This document shows positions 8,524 through 17,223 of a stretch of DNA of 33,549 nt, piece after piece. Under the pieces are notes generated by a model. The model did not search any database and was not told the DNA's origin. It was given only the letters and a program-made list of their open reading frames with translations. Origin of the DNA: an uncultured delta proteobacterium (GTDB lineage: Bacteria > Desulfobacterota > Syntrophorhabdia > Syntrophorhabdales > Syntrophorhabdaceae). The stretch spans positions 1 to 33,549 of the forward strand of contig CAIQJW010000218.1 in assembly GCA_903872255.1 (NCBI GenBank), read 5' to 3'. Made by a program: the position numbers and the translations under genes. How positions within the stretch are numbered: the stretch's first letter is position 1; each line of letters begins with the position of its first letter.

Positions 8524-8792
8524 GTATGCGCCGGTAAATAACAATTACACGGGGCGATCACTTTTTGCAAGGCTAATGTGTCCTGATGAGCCGGGCATTT
8601 CATCAGAGTTGGAATGGATGCTCTATCGTCATCTGGACACTTCCGTGCTTAATTCCCTTCATCGAGGCTCCCTGGCGGCAGACTACAAAATGCCGGCCGG
8701 TATTATGAGAACAATACATTTACGCATCGCGGACATTGCCCGATATGATTGGCATCATTTTCAATTAATTCGACGCAGTTTTCAAGAGATTA

Positions 8793-8827
8793 TTGGTTAA
8801 TAGTGATGTAACATCGTTAATAACCAA
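8793..8827. other. Hairpin overlapping the stop codon of the M48 gene
   Basis: The arms TTGGTTAATAGTGATG (8793-8808) and CATCGTTAATAACCAA (8812-8827) pair with 13 of 16 matches around a 3-base loop. It spans the TAA stop of the protease and lacks a following U-run, so it is more likely an mRNA 3'-end stabiliser or weak terminator. The remainder of 8524-8816 holds no supported gene. Confidence 0.4.
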
Positions 8828-9623
8828 CATTTTGATCGTTTATCGCCTGCCGGATCATATCGATCCTTTCCTGTGACGGCGGATGGGTCGAAAGGATGGC
8901 AAAACTGCTATTTCTGCCCGATTGAGCGAGGAGCATTTTCTGAACATCGATCATGGCCCGCGGATCATAACCTGAAATACGCATTATCCGGACCCCCTGC
9001 ACATCTGACTGCAATTCATTCACCCGTGAGTTTTTAAGGAGGAGAAGACTTGCGCTCATCTCGGATGCCTTAAGAAGCAGGCCTTGCGAAAGGCCTCCAT
9101 CGCCTAGCAGCGATCCTATTATCGCAAGGCCGAACTGGGCAAGCATCTGGCGCTGAATTGCTTTCAATGAATGTTTTTCGACAACATGGCCAATCTCGTG
9201 GCCCAATATCGCGGCGGCCTCGTTATCATTCTTCAGTCTTTTCAATAAACCGGTAGTAATATAGATAAATCCGCCGGGTGCGGCAAATGCATTGACCATT
9301 TCATCATCAAGGACTGTAAAATTATAACGTATCTTTCTTGCGGAATTGGCGGCGAGCCTCTGACCAATTCCGTTAATGCGCTGGCTGAGGTTCGCGTCGG
9401 CAGATACCCTGTATTTTTGCCGGATCTGCTGATCGGTACTCTTCCCGATCTCTATCTCCCTTTGCTCGCCGATAAGGACGGGGTCATGTTCGGTGCTTGT
9501 CAACGGGTTTACGGCCTCGACCGGAACCGTAGCCATAACACTGAGAATAGCCGCGACAAGTATAATATAAATTCTCGAAATTATTCTTTGGTCATTCATC
9601 GTCATCAACCCAGGCCGATACAT
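8817..9623 (-). CDS. M48 family metalloprotease (BepA/LoiP-like), secreted
   Basis: 268 residues. The ATG at 9623 is chosen because GGAGGGGG lies 3-5 bases before it; later ATGs at 9605 and 9599 have no site. A hydrophobic signal spans about 14-36. The zinc site is H142-E143-x2-H146 (GHEIGHVVEKHS) with E203 in NELQSDVQG as third ligand. The AFAAPGGFIYITTGLL substrate strand and STHPPSQERI near the end are conserved in M48C peptidases. These proteases degrade misfolded outer-membrane or periplasmic proteins. It lies downstream of arsC with a 94-base gap and may have its own promoter. Confidence 0.88.
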   Translation of the reverse strand: MYRPGLMTMNDQRIISRIYIILVAAILSVMATVPVEAVNPLTSTEHDPVLIGEQREIEIGKSTDQQIRQKYRVSADANLSQRINGIGQRLAANSARKIRYNFTVLDDEMVNAFAAPGGFIYITTGLLKRLKNDNEAAAILGHEIGHVVEKHSLKAIQRQMLAQFGLAIIGSLLGDGGLSQGLLLKASEMSASLLLLKNSRVNELQSDVQGVRIMRISGYDPRAMIDVQKMLLAQSGRNSSFAILSTHPPSQERIDMIRQAINDQNVGY

Positions 9624-9717
9624 CGGCCCCCTCCATCAAAACCTCTTACCGGGCATCGCTCTTCCTATTATGGCATAACACATGAATAAACCTGCCATCA
9701 AGTGTCCCGGACAATCT

Positions 9718-10164
9718 TTAATGCCCGGTTGTCGTGCCTCGTCTGATCTCCGCTATAAATCCCATCACCTTCTCCTTTATAGCATCCCGGACTTGACGCG
9801 TTTCTTCAAGCTTCTCTTCCCGGGTACCGGAGAATGTCGAGGGGTCCTCAAAGCTCCAGTGCAGGGTTTTCGTGCGAAGACCCGGAAAGACCGGACAGGT
9901 TTGCGCCTCGTCACAAACTGTAATAACATACGAAAATAATTCACCCTGCTTGTATTTTTCAAAAACACTTTTGGTAGTATTCCGGGAAATATCTATGCCC
10001 GTCTCCTTCATGACCTCGACAGCAAGGGGGTTAAGCACGCCTGGTTCCATTCCTGCGCTTTCGGCCTGGAAATGCTCGCCGCCAATAGTGTTAAGAAACG
10101 CTTCGGCGATCTGACTTCTGGCGCTATTATGTATGCAGACGAACAATACCCTTAATTTATTCAT
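9718..10164 (-). CDS. arsC: Arsenate reductase, thioredoxin-coupled low-molecular-weight phosphatase type
   Basis: 148 residues. It shows the CX5R phosphatase loop C10-IHNSA-R16-S17 and two further cysteines, C84 (VTVCDEA) and C90 (TCPVFPG). These give the C10/C82/C89-type relay of Bacillus/Staphylococcus ArsC, plus the D107-P108 acid motif. Arsenate attacks C10, is released as arsenite, and a disulfide cascade is then reset by thioredoxin. An AAGGGGAG site precedes the ATG. It lies 17 bases after phoU at the end of the pst cluster, with no arsenite efflux pump or ArsR nearby. Linkage to phosphate uptake makes sense because Pst also imports arsenate. A protein tyrosine phosphatase role is less likely given the three cysteines. 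Confidence 0.88.
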   Translation of the reverse strand: MNKLRVLFVCIHNSARSQIAEAFLNTIGGEHFQAESAGMEPGVLNPLAVEVMKETGIDISRNTTKSVFEKYKQGELFSYVITVCDEAQTCPVFPGLRTKTLHWSFEDPSTFSGTREEKLEETRQVRDAIKEKVMGFIAEIRRGTTTGH

Positions 10165-10181
10165 ATCGGGGCTCCCCTTAT

Positions 10182-10841
10182 TCAGGCCCTTTCTTCAAGA
10201 TGATGTTTGATCACCCTTCCTTCAACCATAAATATCACATCCTCGCAGATGTTTGTCGAAAGATCGGCGACCCGCTCAAGATTGTTGGCTATCCTGATGA
10301 GATGCAGGGCCCGTTCGATCGTTGTCGGGTCCGATGACATAAATGTAACAAGCTCCCTGAAGATCTGGTCCTGGATGGCATCAATGATATAGTCCCGTTC
10401 ACATACCTCCTGCGCCAGGGCGGCATTCTCGTCGATAAAAGAACTGATGGCATCACTCAGGCTCTTTATGGTTTCATCCGCCATTCTGGGTATATCAATC
10501 AGCGGCTTTACCGGGGAATGGGATATAAGGAACAGCCCGCTGTCGGCAATGTTCGCCACATGATCACCCATTCGCTCCAGATCGCTGTTCATCTTGAATA
10601 TCATGAGGACGACCCTGAGATCCCGGGCCCTCGGCTGATACTGTGCAATGGTAGTCGTGCAAAGATCATCTATCCTTATCTCGCGCTCGTTGGTAAGCGG
10701 CTCCATTATATCTATGACCTCTGCAAGCGGGGTCTTTACCCTATTCATCAACCCATTCATACTTTTGGCGATCATGTCCTCCACAAACACGCCATACTCG
10801 ATGATCTCTTTTTTAAGCCCCTTTATCCGGTCCTGAAGCAT
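10182..10841 (-). CDS. phoU: Phosphate signalling complex protein PhoU
   Basis: 219 residues, all helical, with the two tandem PhoU repeats. The first covers about 10-100 (KEIIEYGVFVEDMIAKSM ... DLERMGDHVANIAD) and the second about 115-210 (DAISSFIDENAALAQEV ... NNLERVADLSTNICEDVIF). The E/DRxxDH/S...NI motifs in both repeats are the metal-cluster ligands of the family. PhoU links the PstB transporter state to the PhoR kinase and represses the regulon when phosphate is plentiful. A GGAGGG site lies before the ATG, and the gap to pstB is 8 bases, so it is firmly inside the operon. Confidence 0.93.
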   Translation of the reverse strand: MLQDRIKGLKKEIIEYGVFVEDMIAKSMNGLMNRVKTPLAEVIDIMEPLTNEREIRIDDLCTTTIAQYQPRARDLRVVLMIFKMNSDLERMGDHVANIADSGLFLISHSPVKPLIDIPRMADETIKSLSDAISSFIDENAALAQEVCERDYIIDAIQDQIFRELVTFMSSDPTTIERALHLIRIANNLERVADLSTNICEDVIFMVEGRVIKHHLEERA

Positions 10842-10849
10842 TCGCCCTC

Positions 10850-11608
10850 CTATCCGAATTTTCCCGTTAAGTACTCTTCCGTAAGTTTATCTTTTGGCAC
10901 GGTGAACATTTTCTCGGTCGGCCCGAATTCGATGAGCTTCCCCAAATAAATAAATGCGGTGAAATCCGATACCCGGGCGGCCTGTCCAATATTATGGGTA
11001 ACAAGAAGCATAGTTACGCTCTTTTTCAGTTCCACGAAGAGCTCTTCGATTTGAGCTGTTGATTTTGGGTCGAGCGCCGAGGTGGGTTCGTCAAACAATA
11101 TTATCTCCGGGTTCATCGCAAGCGCCCTGGCTATGCAAAGGCGCTGCTGCTGACCCCCCGACAGAAATGTCCCTTTTCGATGGAGCGTGTCTTTCACTTC
11201 ATTCCAAAGCGCGGCTTTTCTTAATGATTGTTCAACAATGCCGTCCATTTCCGATTTCGGCATCTTGATACCGTTCAATTTATAGCCGGCAACCACATTT
11301 TCATAAATGCTCATTGTCGGAAAAGGGTTCGGCTTTTGAAACACCATACCGACCTTTCTCCGTAGAATGATGGGCTGCATTGCATAGATGTCTTCGTTAA
11401 GAAGGGACATTTTCCCCGATACGCTGGCACCCGGGATCAGCTCGTGCATCCTGTTGATACACCGTATAAGGGTTGTCTTGCCGCATCCCGATGGCCCCAT
11501 AAGAGCGGCGACAACGTTTTTTTGCACCGTAAGATCGACATTATGGAGGATCTTCTGGTCCCCGAAACAGGCGCTGAAACCTTCAACTGTTAAAACTGTA
11601 TTTTCCAT
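10850..11608 (-). CDS. pstB: Phosphate ABC transporter ATP-binding protein PstB
   Basis: 252 residues from the ATG at 11608, the length typical of PstB. A longer upstream reading of the frame runs into pstA and is not used. Walker A is GPSGCGKT (38-45), the signature is LSGGQQQR (149-156), Walker B is ILFDEP (170-175), and the switch histidine is in VTHN (203-206). The ending AFIYLGKLIEFGPTEKMF is characteristic of PstB. It powers high-affinity phosphate import through PstCA. The start overlaps the end of pstA by 19 bases, so translation is probably coupled. Confidence 0.95.
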   Translation of the reverse strand: MENTVLTVEGFSACFGDQKILHNVDLTVQKNVVAALMGPSGCGKTTLIRCINRMHELIPGASVSGKMSLLNEDIYAMQPIILRRKVGMVFQKPNPFPTMSIYENVVAGYKLNGIKMPKSEMDGIVEQSLRKAALWNEVKDTLHRKGTFLSGGQQQRLCIARALAMNPEIILFDEPTSALDPKSTAQIEELFVELKKSVTMLLVTHNIGQAARVSDFTAFIYLGKLIEFGPTEKMFTVPKDKLTEEYLTGKFG

Positions 11609-12435
11609 TTTGCCGAAATACCTCGTGCGATCAGATTTAGGGAAAGTGTGAGGACAACAAGTACGAATGAAGCCCCCCAGGCGAATGAATGCCACTCGGG
11701 GTATGGGCTCATCGCATAATAAAATATCCGGTAAGGCAATGAATCAATTGGTTTGAAGATGTTGATGTTCATGAACTGGTTGCCAAAGGCCGTAAAAAGC
11801 AGCGGCGCTGTTTCTCCCGTAATTCGGGCCACGCTGAGCAGTATCCCGGTCAATATGCCGCTCATACCGGACGGAAGCACGACTTTGAGCAGCGTTCTAT
11901 AATACGGCACGCCGAGGGCGAGAGAGGCCTCCTTTAAGTGATACGGAACAAGCTTGAGAGTTTCTTCCGTCGTCTTGACAATAACGGGCAGCATCATGAT
12001 GGCAAGGGCAATGCCCCCCGAAAGGGCTGAGAAGGATTTCAGCGGGCCGACGATCCACAGGTAGGCGATGATCCCTATAACGATCGACGGTGTACCCTGA
12101 AGGACAATGACGCTCAATCGGATAGAATTGCTGAGCCTGCCGGTTTTATTCTCGGCAAGATATATTCCCGCGGCTATTCCGCATGGTATTGATAAAACAC
12201 TTGAAAGAACTATAAGTATCAACGTTCCCACAATGGCATTAAAGACGCCTCCGCCTGTTTCACCGATCGGCCGGGGCAGGCTCGTCAGAAAATCCCAGTT
12301 AATAACTGCGATCCCGTTCTTTGTTATGTAATAAAGGATCAGAAAGAGCGGGAGCAGGGAAATAAAAGCAAAAAGGCAGATAGCGCTTTTGAAAAAGACA
12401 TCCCTTACGAGACGCGCCTTTATGTTATTGACCAT
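11590..12435 (-). CDS. pstA: Phosphate ABC transporter permease PstA
   Basis: 281 residues with six predicted membrane helices. The first (about 15-38) is followed by the family segment DFLTSLPRPIGETGGGVFNAIVGT. The cytoplasmic EAA loop that docks PstB reads HLKEASLALGVPYYRTLLKVVLPSGMSGI at about 165-195. The ATG shares its first base with the last base of the pstC stop (TAATG), so the genes overlap by one base and are translationally coupled. It forms the membrane channel with PstC. Confidence 0.94.
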   Translation of the reverse strand: MVNNIKARLVRDVFFKSAICLFAFISLLPLFLILYYITKNGIAVINWDFLTSLPRPIGETGGGVFNAIVGTLILIVLSSVLSIPCGIAAGIYLAENKTGRLSNSIRLSVIVLQGTPSIVIGIIAYLWIVGPLKSFSALSGGIALAIMMLPVIVKTTEETLKLVPYHLKEASLALGVPYYRTLLKVVLPSGMSGILTGILLSVARITGETAPLLFTAFGNQFMNINIFKPIDSLPYRIFYYAMSPYPEWHSFAWGASFVLVVLTLSLNLIARGISAKWKIQF

Positions 12436-13352
12436 TACGTGACCTCACGCGATGATTCAATGCTGAGCTTCTGGATCACATAGGCTCCGGCAATATTGAC
12501 TATTATCGTCACAAAGAATAAGACCAACGCCACATATATGAGAGAAGCCGACGTGACCCCTGTGGCCTCGGCAAATTCGTTCGCAATAACACTGGCCATT
12601 GTATTGGCGGGACTGAATATGCTCGTCGGCAGGAAATTGCTGTTGCCTATAAGCATCGTCACGGCCATCGTCTCTCCTATGGCTCGTCCCAAAGCAAGAA
12701 GGATCCCCGCTATTATCCCCGACCGGGCGTAAGGAATAACGATGTTCCTGATGACCTCGAAGCGTGTCGCGCCCAGGGAATATGCAGCTTCTTTAAGGTC
12801 GCCGGGGACAAGGGTAATAACTTCCCTGCCAATGGATGCGGAAAAAGGGATGATCATGATAGCGAGGATCAACGAAGAGGTCAGGATCCCGACGCCCTGA
12901 GGCGCAACCCCAATTTGCATCTCTATGAACCTTACGCCGGGCATGAGAAGGAAAAGGCCCCACAATCCGTATATGACCGACGGGATGCCTGCAAGAACTT
13001 CCACCGCACTGCGAAGAAAACCCGATACCACCCCGTTCTTATAATATTCACCGAGCAATAGCGAGATGGCTATTGAAAACGGGATCGATATCAAAAGCGC
13101 CAGGAAGGATGTAGCAAGGGTCCCGACAAGGAAGGGAAGGGCGCCAAACGTTTCCGATGCGGCGTTCCAGGTCCTTGCGATAAAGAAAAAAACCCCAAAT
13201 TCGCGTATTGCCGGTATGGCATTTATGAAAAGAGTCCCCAGTACCCCCAAAAGGAGAAGAACAATAAAACCGCCGCTTAGCGTGAGAATGAACGTGAATG
13301 CCCTTTCAGAGCGGTCTATATGCCGGGTCAATTTTTTGCTTTGTCTGATCAT
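12435..13352 (-). CDS. pstC: Phosphate ABC transporter permease PstC
   Basis: 305 residues from the ATG at 13352. A TTG two codons upstream, at 13358, is an alternative and neither has a strong ribosome site. There are six membrane helices: one N-terminal (about 25-50), then FGALPFLVGTLATSFLALLISIPFSIAISLLLGEYY, the pore helices, and the EAA loop DLKEAAYSLGATRFEVIRNIVIPYARSGII. The periplasmic loop carries GVRFIEMQIGVAPQGVGI, as expected for PstC. It pairs with PstA. Confidence 0.94.
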   Translation of the reverse strand: MIRQSKKLTRHIDRSERAFTFILTLSGGFIVLLLLGVLGTLFINAIPAIREFGVFFFIARTWNAASETFGALPFLVGTLATSFLALLISIPFSIAISLLLGEYYKNGVVSGFLRSAVEVLAGIPSVIYGLWGLFLLMPGVRFIEMQIGVAPQGVGILTSSLILAIMIIPFSASIGREVITLVPGDLKEAAYSLGATRFEVIRNIVIPYARSGIIAGILLALGRAIGETMAVTMLIGNSNFLPTSIFSPANTMASVIANEFAEATGVTSASLIYVALVLFFVTIIVNIAGAYVIQKLSIESSREVT

Positions 13353-13405
13353 AGCCAATCAAACAGGGGCGGATAATATTTTCCCGTTCCTGTTTGCTCC
13401 CATTT

Positions 13406-14467
13406 TTATTTTAATAATGGCGCGCCGTTATAGGTCATCGAGCCGATTATCTTCACTGATTTCGCCGCAGCTTCTTTTGATAATGGTGCGTATTGAAGCG
13501 GCTCAACATGTCTCTGGCCGTTCCCTACGGACCACATAAGCAGTTTAGCCAGGGTCGCCGCGCGTTCTTTTGTTTTGCCGCCGTAGTTTTGCTCCTTGAA
13601 GAAAATAAGCCATGTGAAACCGCTGATCGGATACCCGGCGGCAGCATCGGTATTTGTCAGGGATACATTCGTGTCGTCCGGTATCTTCACGTTTGCGGCA
13701 GCGCTGACAGACCGTAAGGACGGTTCAATGAATTTCCCCGCCTTATTCTTCACGTTGCCGTAGGCCATTTTGTTCTGAATTGCGTAAAGTAATTCCACAT
13801 AGCCTATGGCCCCCGGTGTTTGCTTCACGTACCCGGCAATACCCGGATTGCCCTTTTGGCCGATAGACCCGGCGGGCCAGTTCACTGATTTCCCCACACC
13901 CATCTTTTCTTTCCACGCATTATTAGCTTTGGCAAGGTATTCGGTAAAGATGAACGTGGTACCGCTGCCGTCCGCGCGATGAACGGGACTCATCGTCAGG
14001 TTCGGCAGAGCAATGCCGGGATTTGCAGATGCAATTTGGGGATCGTTCCATTTCGTGATAGTGCCCATAAATATGCCTGCTATCGTTTCAGGCGTAAAAT
14101 TAAGCCTGGGACTACCGGGCAGGTTGTATGCCAGGACTACGGCGCCGAGGCAGGTCGGGATGTGCAGAACGGGAGCGCCGGCGGACTGAAGCTCCTTTTC
14201 GGTCATAAAGGCGTCGGTCCCTGCAAAATCCACGGTTTTTTTGATAAGCTGGTTAATACCGCCCCCGGACCCGATCCCCTGGTAATTTACTTTTATTTTA
14301 TATTGCTGGTTGTACGCATCAAACATTTTCGAGTACAGGGGTTGCGGAAAGGTCGCCCCGGCCCCGAGCAGTTCCATGTCGGCTGCCGGCAAATGTCCCG
14401 TAAAACCGATCATTATAAACAGAAAGACCAGGGTCAATGAAAAGACTTGTGAAAAAGTACGCGTCAT
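13406..14467 (-). CDS. pstS: Phosphate-binding protein PstS
   Basis: 353 residues. A signal peptide of about 29 residues (MTRTFSQVFSLTLVFLFIMI..) is cut near PAA-DMELLG. Phosphate-contact motifs are all present: GAGATFPQPLY (about 36-46), GIGSGGGI (about 65-72), the T-D of DFAGTDAFM, and the RADGSGTT loop (about 162-170). The C-terminal PISGFTWLIFFK segment is also typical. No lipobox cysteine is visible, so it is a soluble periplasmic protein. A GGAGGT ribosome site lies 5 bases before the ATG. A private Pho-box promoter lies between phoR and this gene (14504-14560), which would let it be made in excess over the permease. Confidence 0.95.
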   Translation of the reverse strand: MTRTFSQVFSLTLVFLFIMIGFTGHLPAADMELLGAGATFPQPLYSKMFDAYNQQYKIKVNYQGIGSGGGINQLIKKTVDFAGTDAFMTEKELQSAGAPVLHIPTCLGAVVLAYNLPGSPRLNFTPETIAGIFMGTITKWNDPQIASANPGIALPNLTMSPVHRADGSGTTFIFTEYLAKANNAWKEKMGVGKSVNWPAGSIGQKGNPGIAGYVKQTPGAIGYVELLYAIQNKMAYGNVKNKAGKFIEPSLRSVSAAANVKIPDDTNVSLTNTDAAAGYPISGFTWLIFFKEQNYGGKTKERAATLAKLLMWSVGNGQRHVEPLQYAPLSKEAAAKSVKIIGSMTYNGAPLLK

Positions 14468-14503
14468 AAAGACCTCCTCGCGCTTAAGATTTACAGCTGA
14501 TAC

Positions 14504-14560
14504 AGTTTAGTCACTCAAATGTTAATATTGAACAAGGCTGATGTTAAGAAACGGTTAAGA
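14504..14560 (-). promoter_or_regulatory. Pho-box promoter of pstS (11-base-phased TTAAC repeats)
   Basis: On the minus strand TCTTAAC occurs twice, exactly 11 bases apart (complements at 14543-14549 and 14554-14560). A third TTAACA (14520-14525) falls two 11-base turns further downstream. Ten bases after it is TAAACT (14504-14509), a plausible -10. The spacing matches PhoP/PhoB-type activation, in which the box replaces the -35. The same motif occurs before phoB. Confidence 0.65.
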
Positions 14561-14571
14561 ATGACCGTCGA

Positions 14572-16299
14572 TCAGGAAATAGAGGCAGGCAACGATACGA
14601 TAAATGTCGTGCCCTTGCCGACAGTGCTTTCGACGCGGATCTTTCCATTGTGAAGAAGAACGATATGCTTGACTATCGATAGGCCAAGGCCGGTTCCGCC
14701 CAGTTTTTTGGACCTTGATTTGTCAACCACATAGAACCTTTCAAGAATGCGGGGAATATGTTCGGACGATATACCCGGCCCGGTGTCGGTTATCATGATA
14801 TTTATATCGCCGTCTGCCGTATTCATATGAATTGCGATCCCTCCGGCATCCGTGTATTTAATAGCATTGTCCAGAAGGTTAATAAAAACCTGTTCAAGCT
14901 TGAAAGGATCTCCCATGACGGGCGGGATATTGCCGGGAATATTCATTTTGACCGAAAAACCTTTTGCCCGTATTTGATTCTCAAAGATCTTCAACACCCT
15001 TTCTATAAGCGGCGCCATATCGACAGGTTCAAAATCGAGCGCGAAAGCCTTTTCTTCAAGCTTTGACAATGTCAGAAGATCACTGACGATATTGATCAGG
15101 CGATCTGTATTCCGCCTGATGATAGTGAGATAATTCTTATTTTCATCCGAAAGTGAACTTTCGTCCATGGTCTCTACGTATCCCTTGATAGATGTCAGGG
15201 GTGTGCGTAATTCATGGGACACGTTGAGGACAAAATCGCTCTTTATCTTCTCAAGCCTTTTGATTTCGGAAATATCATGAAAGACGATAACTATCTCTTC
15301 TTTGGACCTCAAAAAAGTGGCACTGCATAAATATGCCATGCCATTCATCATTATTTCTTCAGTGCGGTTTGACCGCTCGCCCCGTACTTTTTTTATAAGA
15401 TCGCTGATCGAGGGTTCCCGCAATGCTTCCCAGTAGGGCTTGCCTGTTTTCAGGTCATGCCCTGTGATATTTTTCATGCTTTCATTTGTCAGGACCACCC
15501 GTTCGTTATTATCAATAACCAGCAACCCTTCCTGCAGTGATGATATTATGCTGTTCAACTCCTCTTTCTGCCGGGTAAGCTCCGCGAACAGGCCCTGCAT
15601 CTCATCGGTCATCGCGTTGAAGCTATCCGCAACCTGTTTGAGCTCATCTCGGCCTTTCAGCAATACCCTGGCGCTGAAGTCGTGCCCGGCTACACGTCTT
15701 ATAGCGTCCGTCACTTCCGCTACGGGACGTGAGATCGTCCGGGCAAAAACAAATGCCGCGATAAGGGCCACAATAAGTACGGCGATGGCTATCTGCAGTA
15801 TTTTTGTATTGAGCCGTCCGGATACAATCTTGATATCTTTCAAGAACATACTTGTCCGGATAACATACCGGATCGTACCATCCTTCTGAACGGGTATCGC
15901 CACGTAGAGCATTTCCTGTCCCAGGGTTTCACTGAAGCGGAGATATCTTCCGGTTCCACCTTCGAGGGCCTGGGCAATCTCCGTCCTGGTGCGATGATTC
16001 TCCATTTTTTTTGGATCTTCCTGAGAATCAGCGATGACTCTGCCTTCAGCATCTACGAGGGTTATTCGGGTATTGATCTGCCCGCCCAGTGTCTTAATTG
16101 TTCTGTCGATCTGTTCATCCCGCGGGATGTCTGTAAGGCGGCTGCCGATCACCGCCGCGATATCTTTTAATTCCTGCCCGGTACGTTCCAGCTGATAATT
16201 ACGGATAAGGTACGACGAGAAAAGAACGATAAGCCCGGACAGGGCGATAATGAGAAAAAAATAACTGCCGAATATCTTAAGAAATATCGAGCGTTTCAT
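14572..16299 (-). CDS. phoR: Phosphate regulon sensor histidine kinase PhoR
   Basis: 575 residues. Membrane helix 1 is at about 10-32 and helix 2 at about 165-187, enclosing a periplasmic sensor of about 130 residues (LVDAEGRVIADSQEDPKKME), as in Gram-positive and deltaproteobacterial PhoR. A HAMP domain follows (188-240), then a PAS domain (about 248-345) and HisKA with phospho-acceptor H362 (SHELRTPLTSIKGY). The HATPase_c domain contains DNAIKYTD (N box), ITDTGPGIS (G1) and GGTGLGLSIV (G2). The large periplasmic sensor differs from enterobacterial PhoR, which lacks one. It overlaps phoB by 23 bases, and the start ATG lies inside the phoB coding region. It phosphorylates PhoB when PhoU/PstB signal phosphate limitation. 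Confidence 0.93.
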   Translation of the reverse strand: MKRSIFLKIFGSYFFLIIALSGLIVLFSSYLIRNYQLERTGQELKDIAAVIGSRLTDIPRDEQIDRTIKTLGGQINTRITLVDAEGRVIADSQEDPKKMENHRTRTEIAQALEGGTGRYLRFSETLGQEMLYVAIPVQKDGTIRYVIRTSMFLKDIKIVSGRLNTKILQIAIAVLIVALIAAFVFARTISRPVAEVTDAIRRVAGHDFSARVLLKGRDELKQVADSFNAMTDEMQGLFAELTRQKEELNSIISSLQEGLLVIDNNERVVLTNESMKNITGHDLKTGKPYWEALREPSISDLIKKVRGERSNRTEEIMMNGMAYLCSATFLRSKEEIVIVFHDISEIKRLEKIKSDFVLNVSHELRTPLTSIKGYVETMDESSLSDENKNYLTIIRRNTDRLINIVSDLLTLSKLEEKAFALDFEPVDMAPLIERVLKIFENQIRAKGFSVKMNIPGNIPPVMGDPFKLEQVFINLLDNAIKYTDAGGIAIHMNTADGDINIMITDTGPGISSEHIPRILERFYVVDKSRSKKLGGTGLGLSIVKHIVLLHNGKIRVESTVGKGTTFIVSLPASIS

Positions 16300-16981
16300 T
16301 GTCTATCCTGTATCCGGCGCCGCGGACATTTCTTATAATATGCGACGCCTCTCCGAGTTTTTCACGTAAATGCCTGATATGAACGTCTACCGTCCGATCG
16401 ACCACAAACTTCCCATCTCCCCAGAGAAAGTTGAGTATCTGGTCTCTCGATTGAACGCGCCCCTGTCTTGACGCAAGCAAATGCAGTATTTTGAATTCAG
16501 ATGGCGTAAGATCAATTCTCCTTCCTTTCACCTCGACCTCATGTTTGTCAATGTCGATAGAAACAACATCGGCAATGATCATTCTTTGGGCCTCGTCATC
16601 ATGCCGTCCATGGCGTCTCAGGACAGCGCGGACCCGGGCAATAAGTTCGCGGGGCGAAAAAGGCTTAGTCACATAATCATCGGCTCCGAGTTCCAGGCCA
16701 ATTATCTTATCGGTTTCTTCAACCCTTGCGGTCAGCATAATGATGGGGATTAAGGAGGACCGTTCATGCCCTCTCAAATACTTGCATATTTCCAGGCCGT
16801 CTACATCGGGAAGCATCAGGTCGAGTATGACAAGGTCCGGCTGCTCTTTTGCGAGGAAACGATAAAAAGACTCCGCCTCCGTGAATTCCTTGACCCGGAA
16901 ACTGGATCTCTTGAGGTGGATCGATACCAGTTCGAGTATGTCCGGTTCGTCATCAATGATCGCTACCAGTTCGTTCGCCAT
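16277..16981 (-). CDS. phoB: Phosphate regulon response regulator PhoB
   Basis: 234 residues: an OmpR/PhoB-type regulator. The receiver has the acidic pair D10/D11, phospho-acceptor D54 (VILDLMLPD), and K106 (TKPFSPREL). The winged-helix domain begins at about 135 (DLTPSEFKILHLLASRQGRVQSRDQIL) and ends with the recognition segment VVDRTVDVHIRHLREKLG and RNVRGAGYRID. It is the first gene of the minus-strand phosphate cluster and overlaps phoR by 23 bases. A Pho box lies upstream at 17016-17048, so it is likely autoregulated. Confidence 0.94.
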   Translation of the reverse strand: MANELVAIIDDEPDILELVSIHLKRSSFRVKEFTEAESFYRFLAKEQPDLVILDLMLPDVDGLEICKYLRGHERSSLIPIIMLTARVEETDKIIGLELGADDYVTKPFSPRELIARVRAVLRRHGRHDDEAQRMIIADVVSIDIDKHEVEVKGRRIDLTPSEFKILHLLASRQGRVQSRDQILNFLWGDGKFVVDRTVDVHIRHLREKLGEASHIIRNVRGAGYRIDNETLDIS

Positions 16982-17015
16982 ATTACGAGATTACCCCACC
17001 AGCCATATTTTGCAT

Positions 17016-17048
17016 ATAATAAAACAATATTGTTAATTTTGGGTTAAG
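17016..17048 (-). promoter_or_regulatory. Pho-box promoter of phoB
   Basis: On the minus strand TTAACC and TTAACA lie 11 bases apart (GTTAA complements at 17032-17036 and 17043-17047), followed 9 bases on by TATTAT (17016-17021) as a -10. This is the same arrangement as before pstS. The rest of the spacer, to 17223, shows no gene. Confidence 0.65.
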
Positions 17049-17223
17049 AAGATGATATGTGACAGACCATATTCTCGAAAGAGCATCATTATAGTTACCC
17101 ATCATCGGGTTATTCTTTCAAATTACCGCGAAACAACCGTTTCTATTTCGATTTCCGGGATGTATGATCTATACTATGCATGCGGCATTCGATGCCGTTA
17201 ATGAGATGCAGGGCATAGACACA

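Noticed and set aside
8522..8800. Plus-strand ORF of 92 residues opposite the start of the MscS gene
   Set aside because: No ribosome site, no domain, and amino-acid use like random sequence. It overlaps the start of a clear gene on the other strand.
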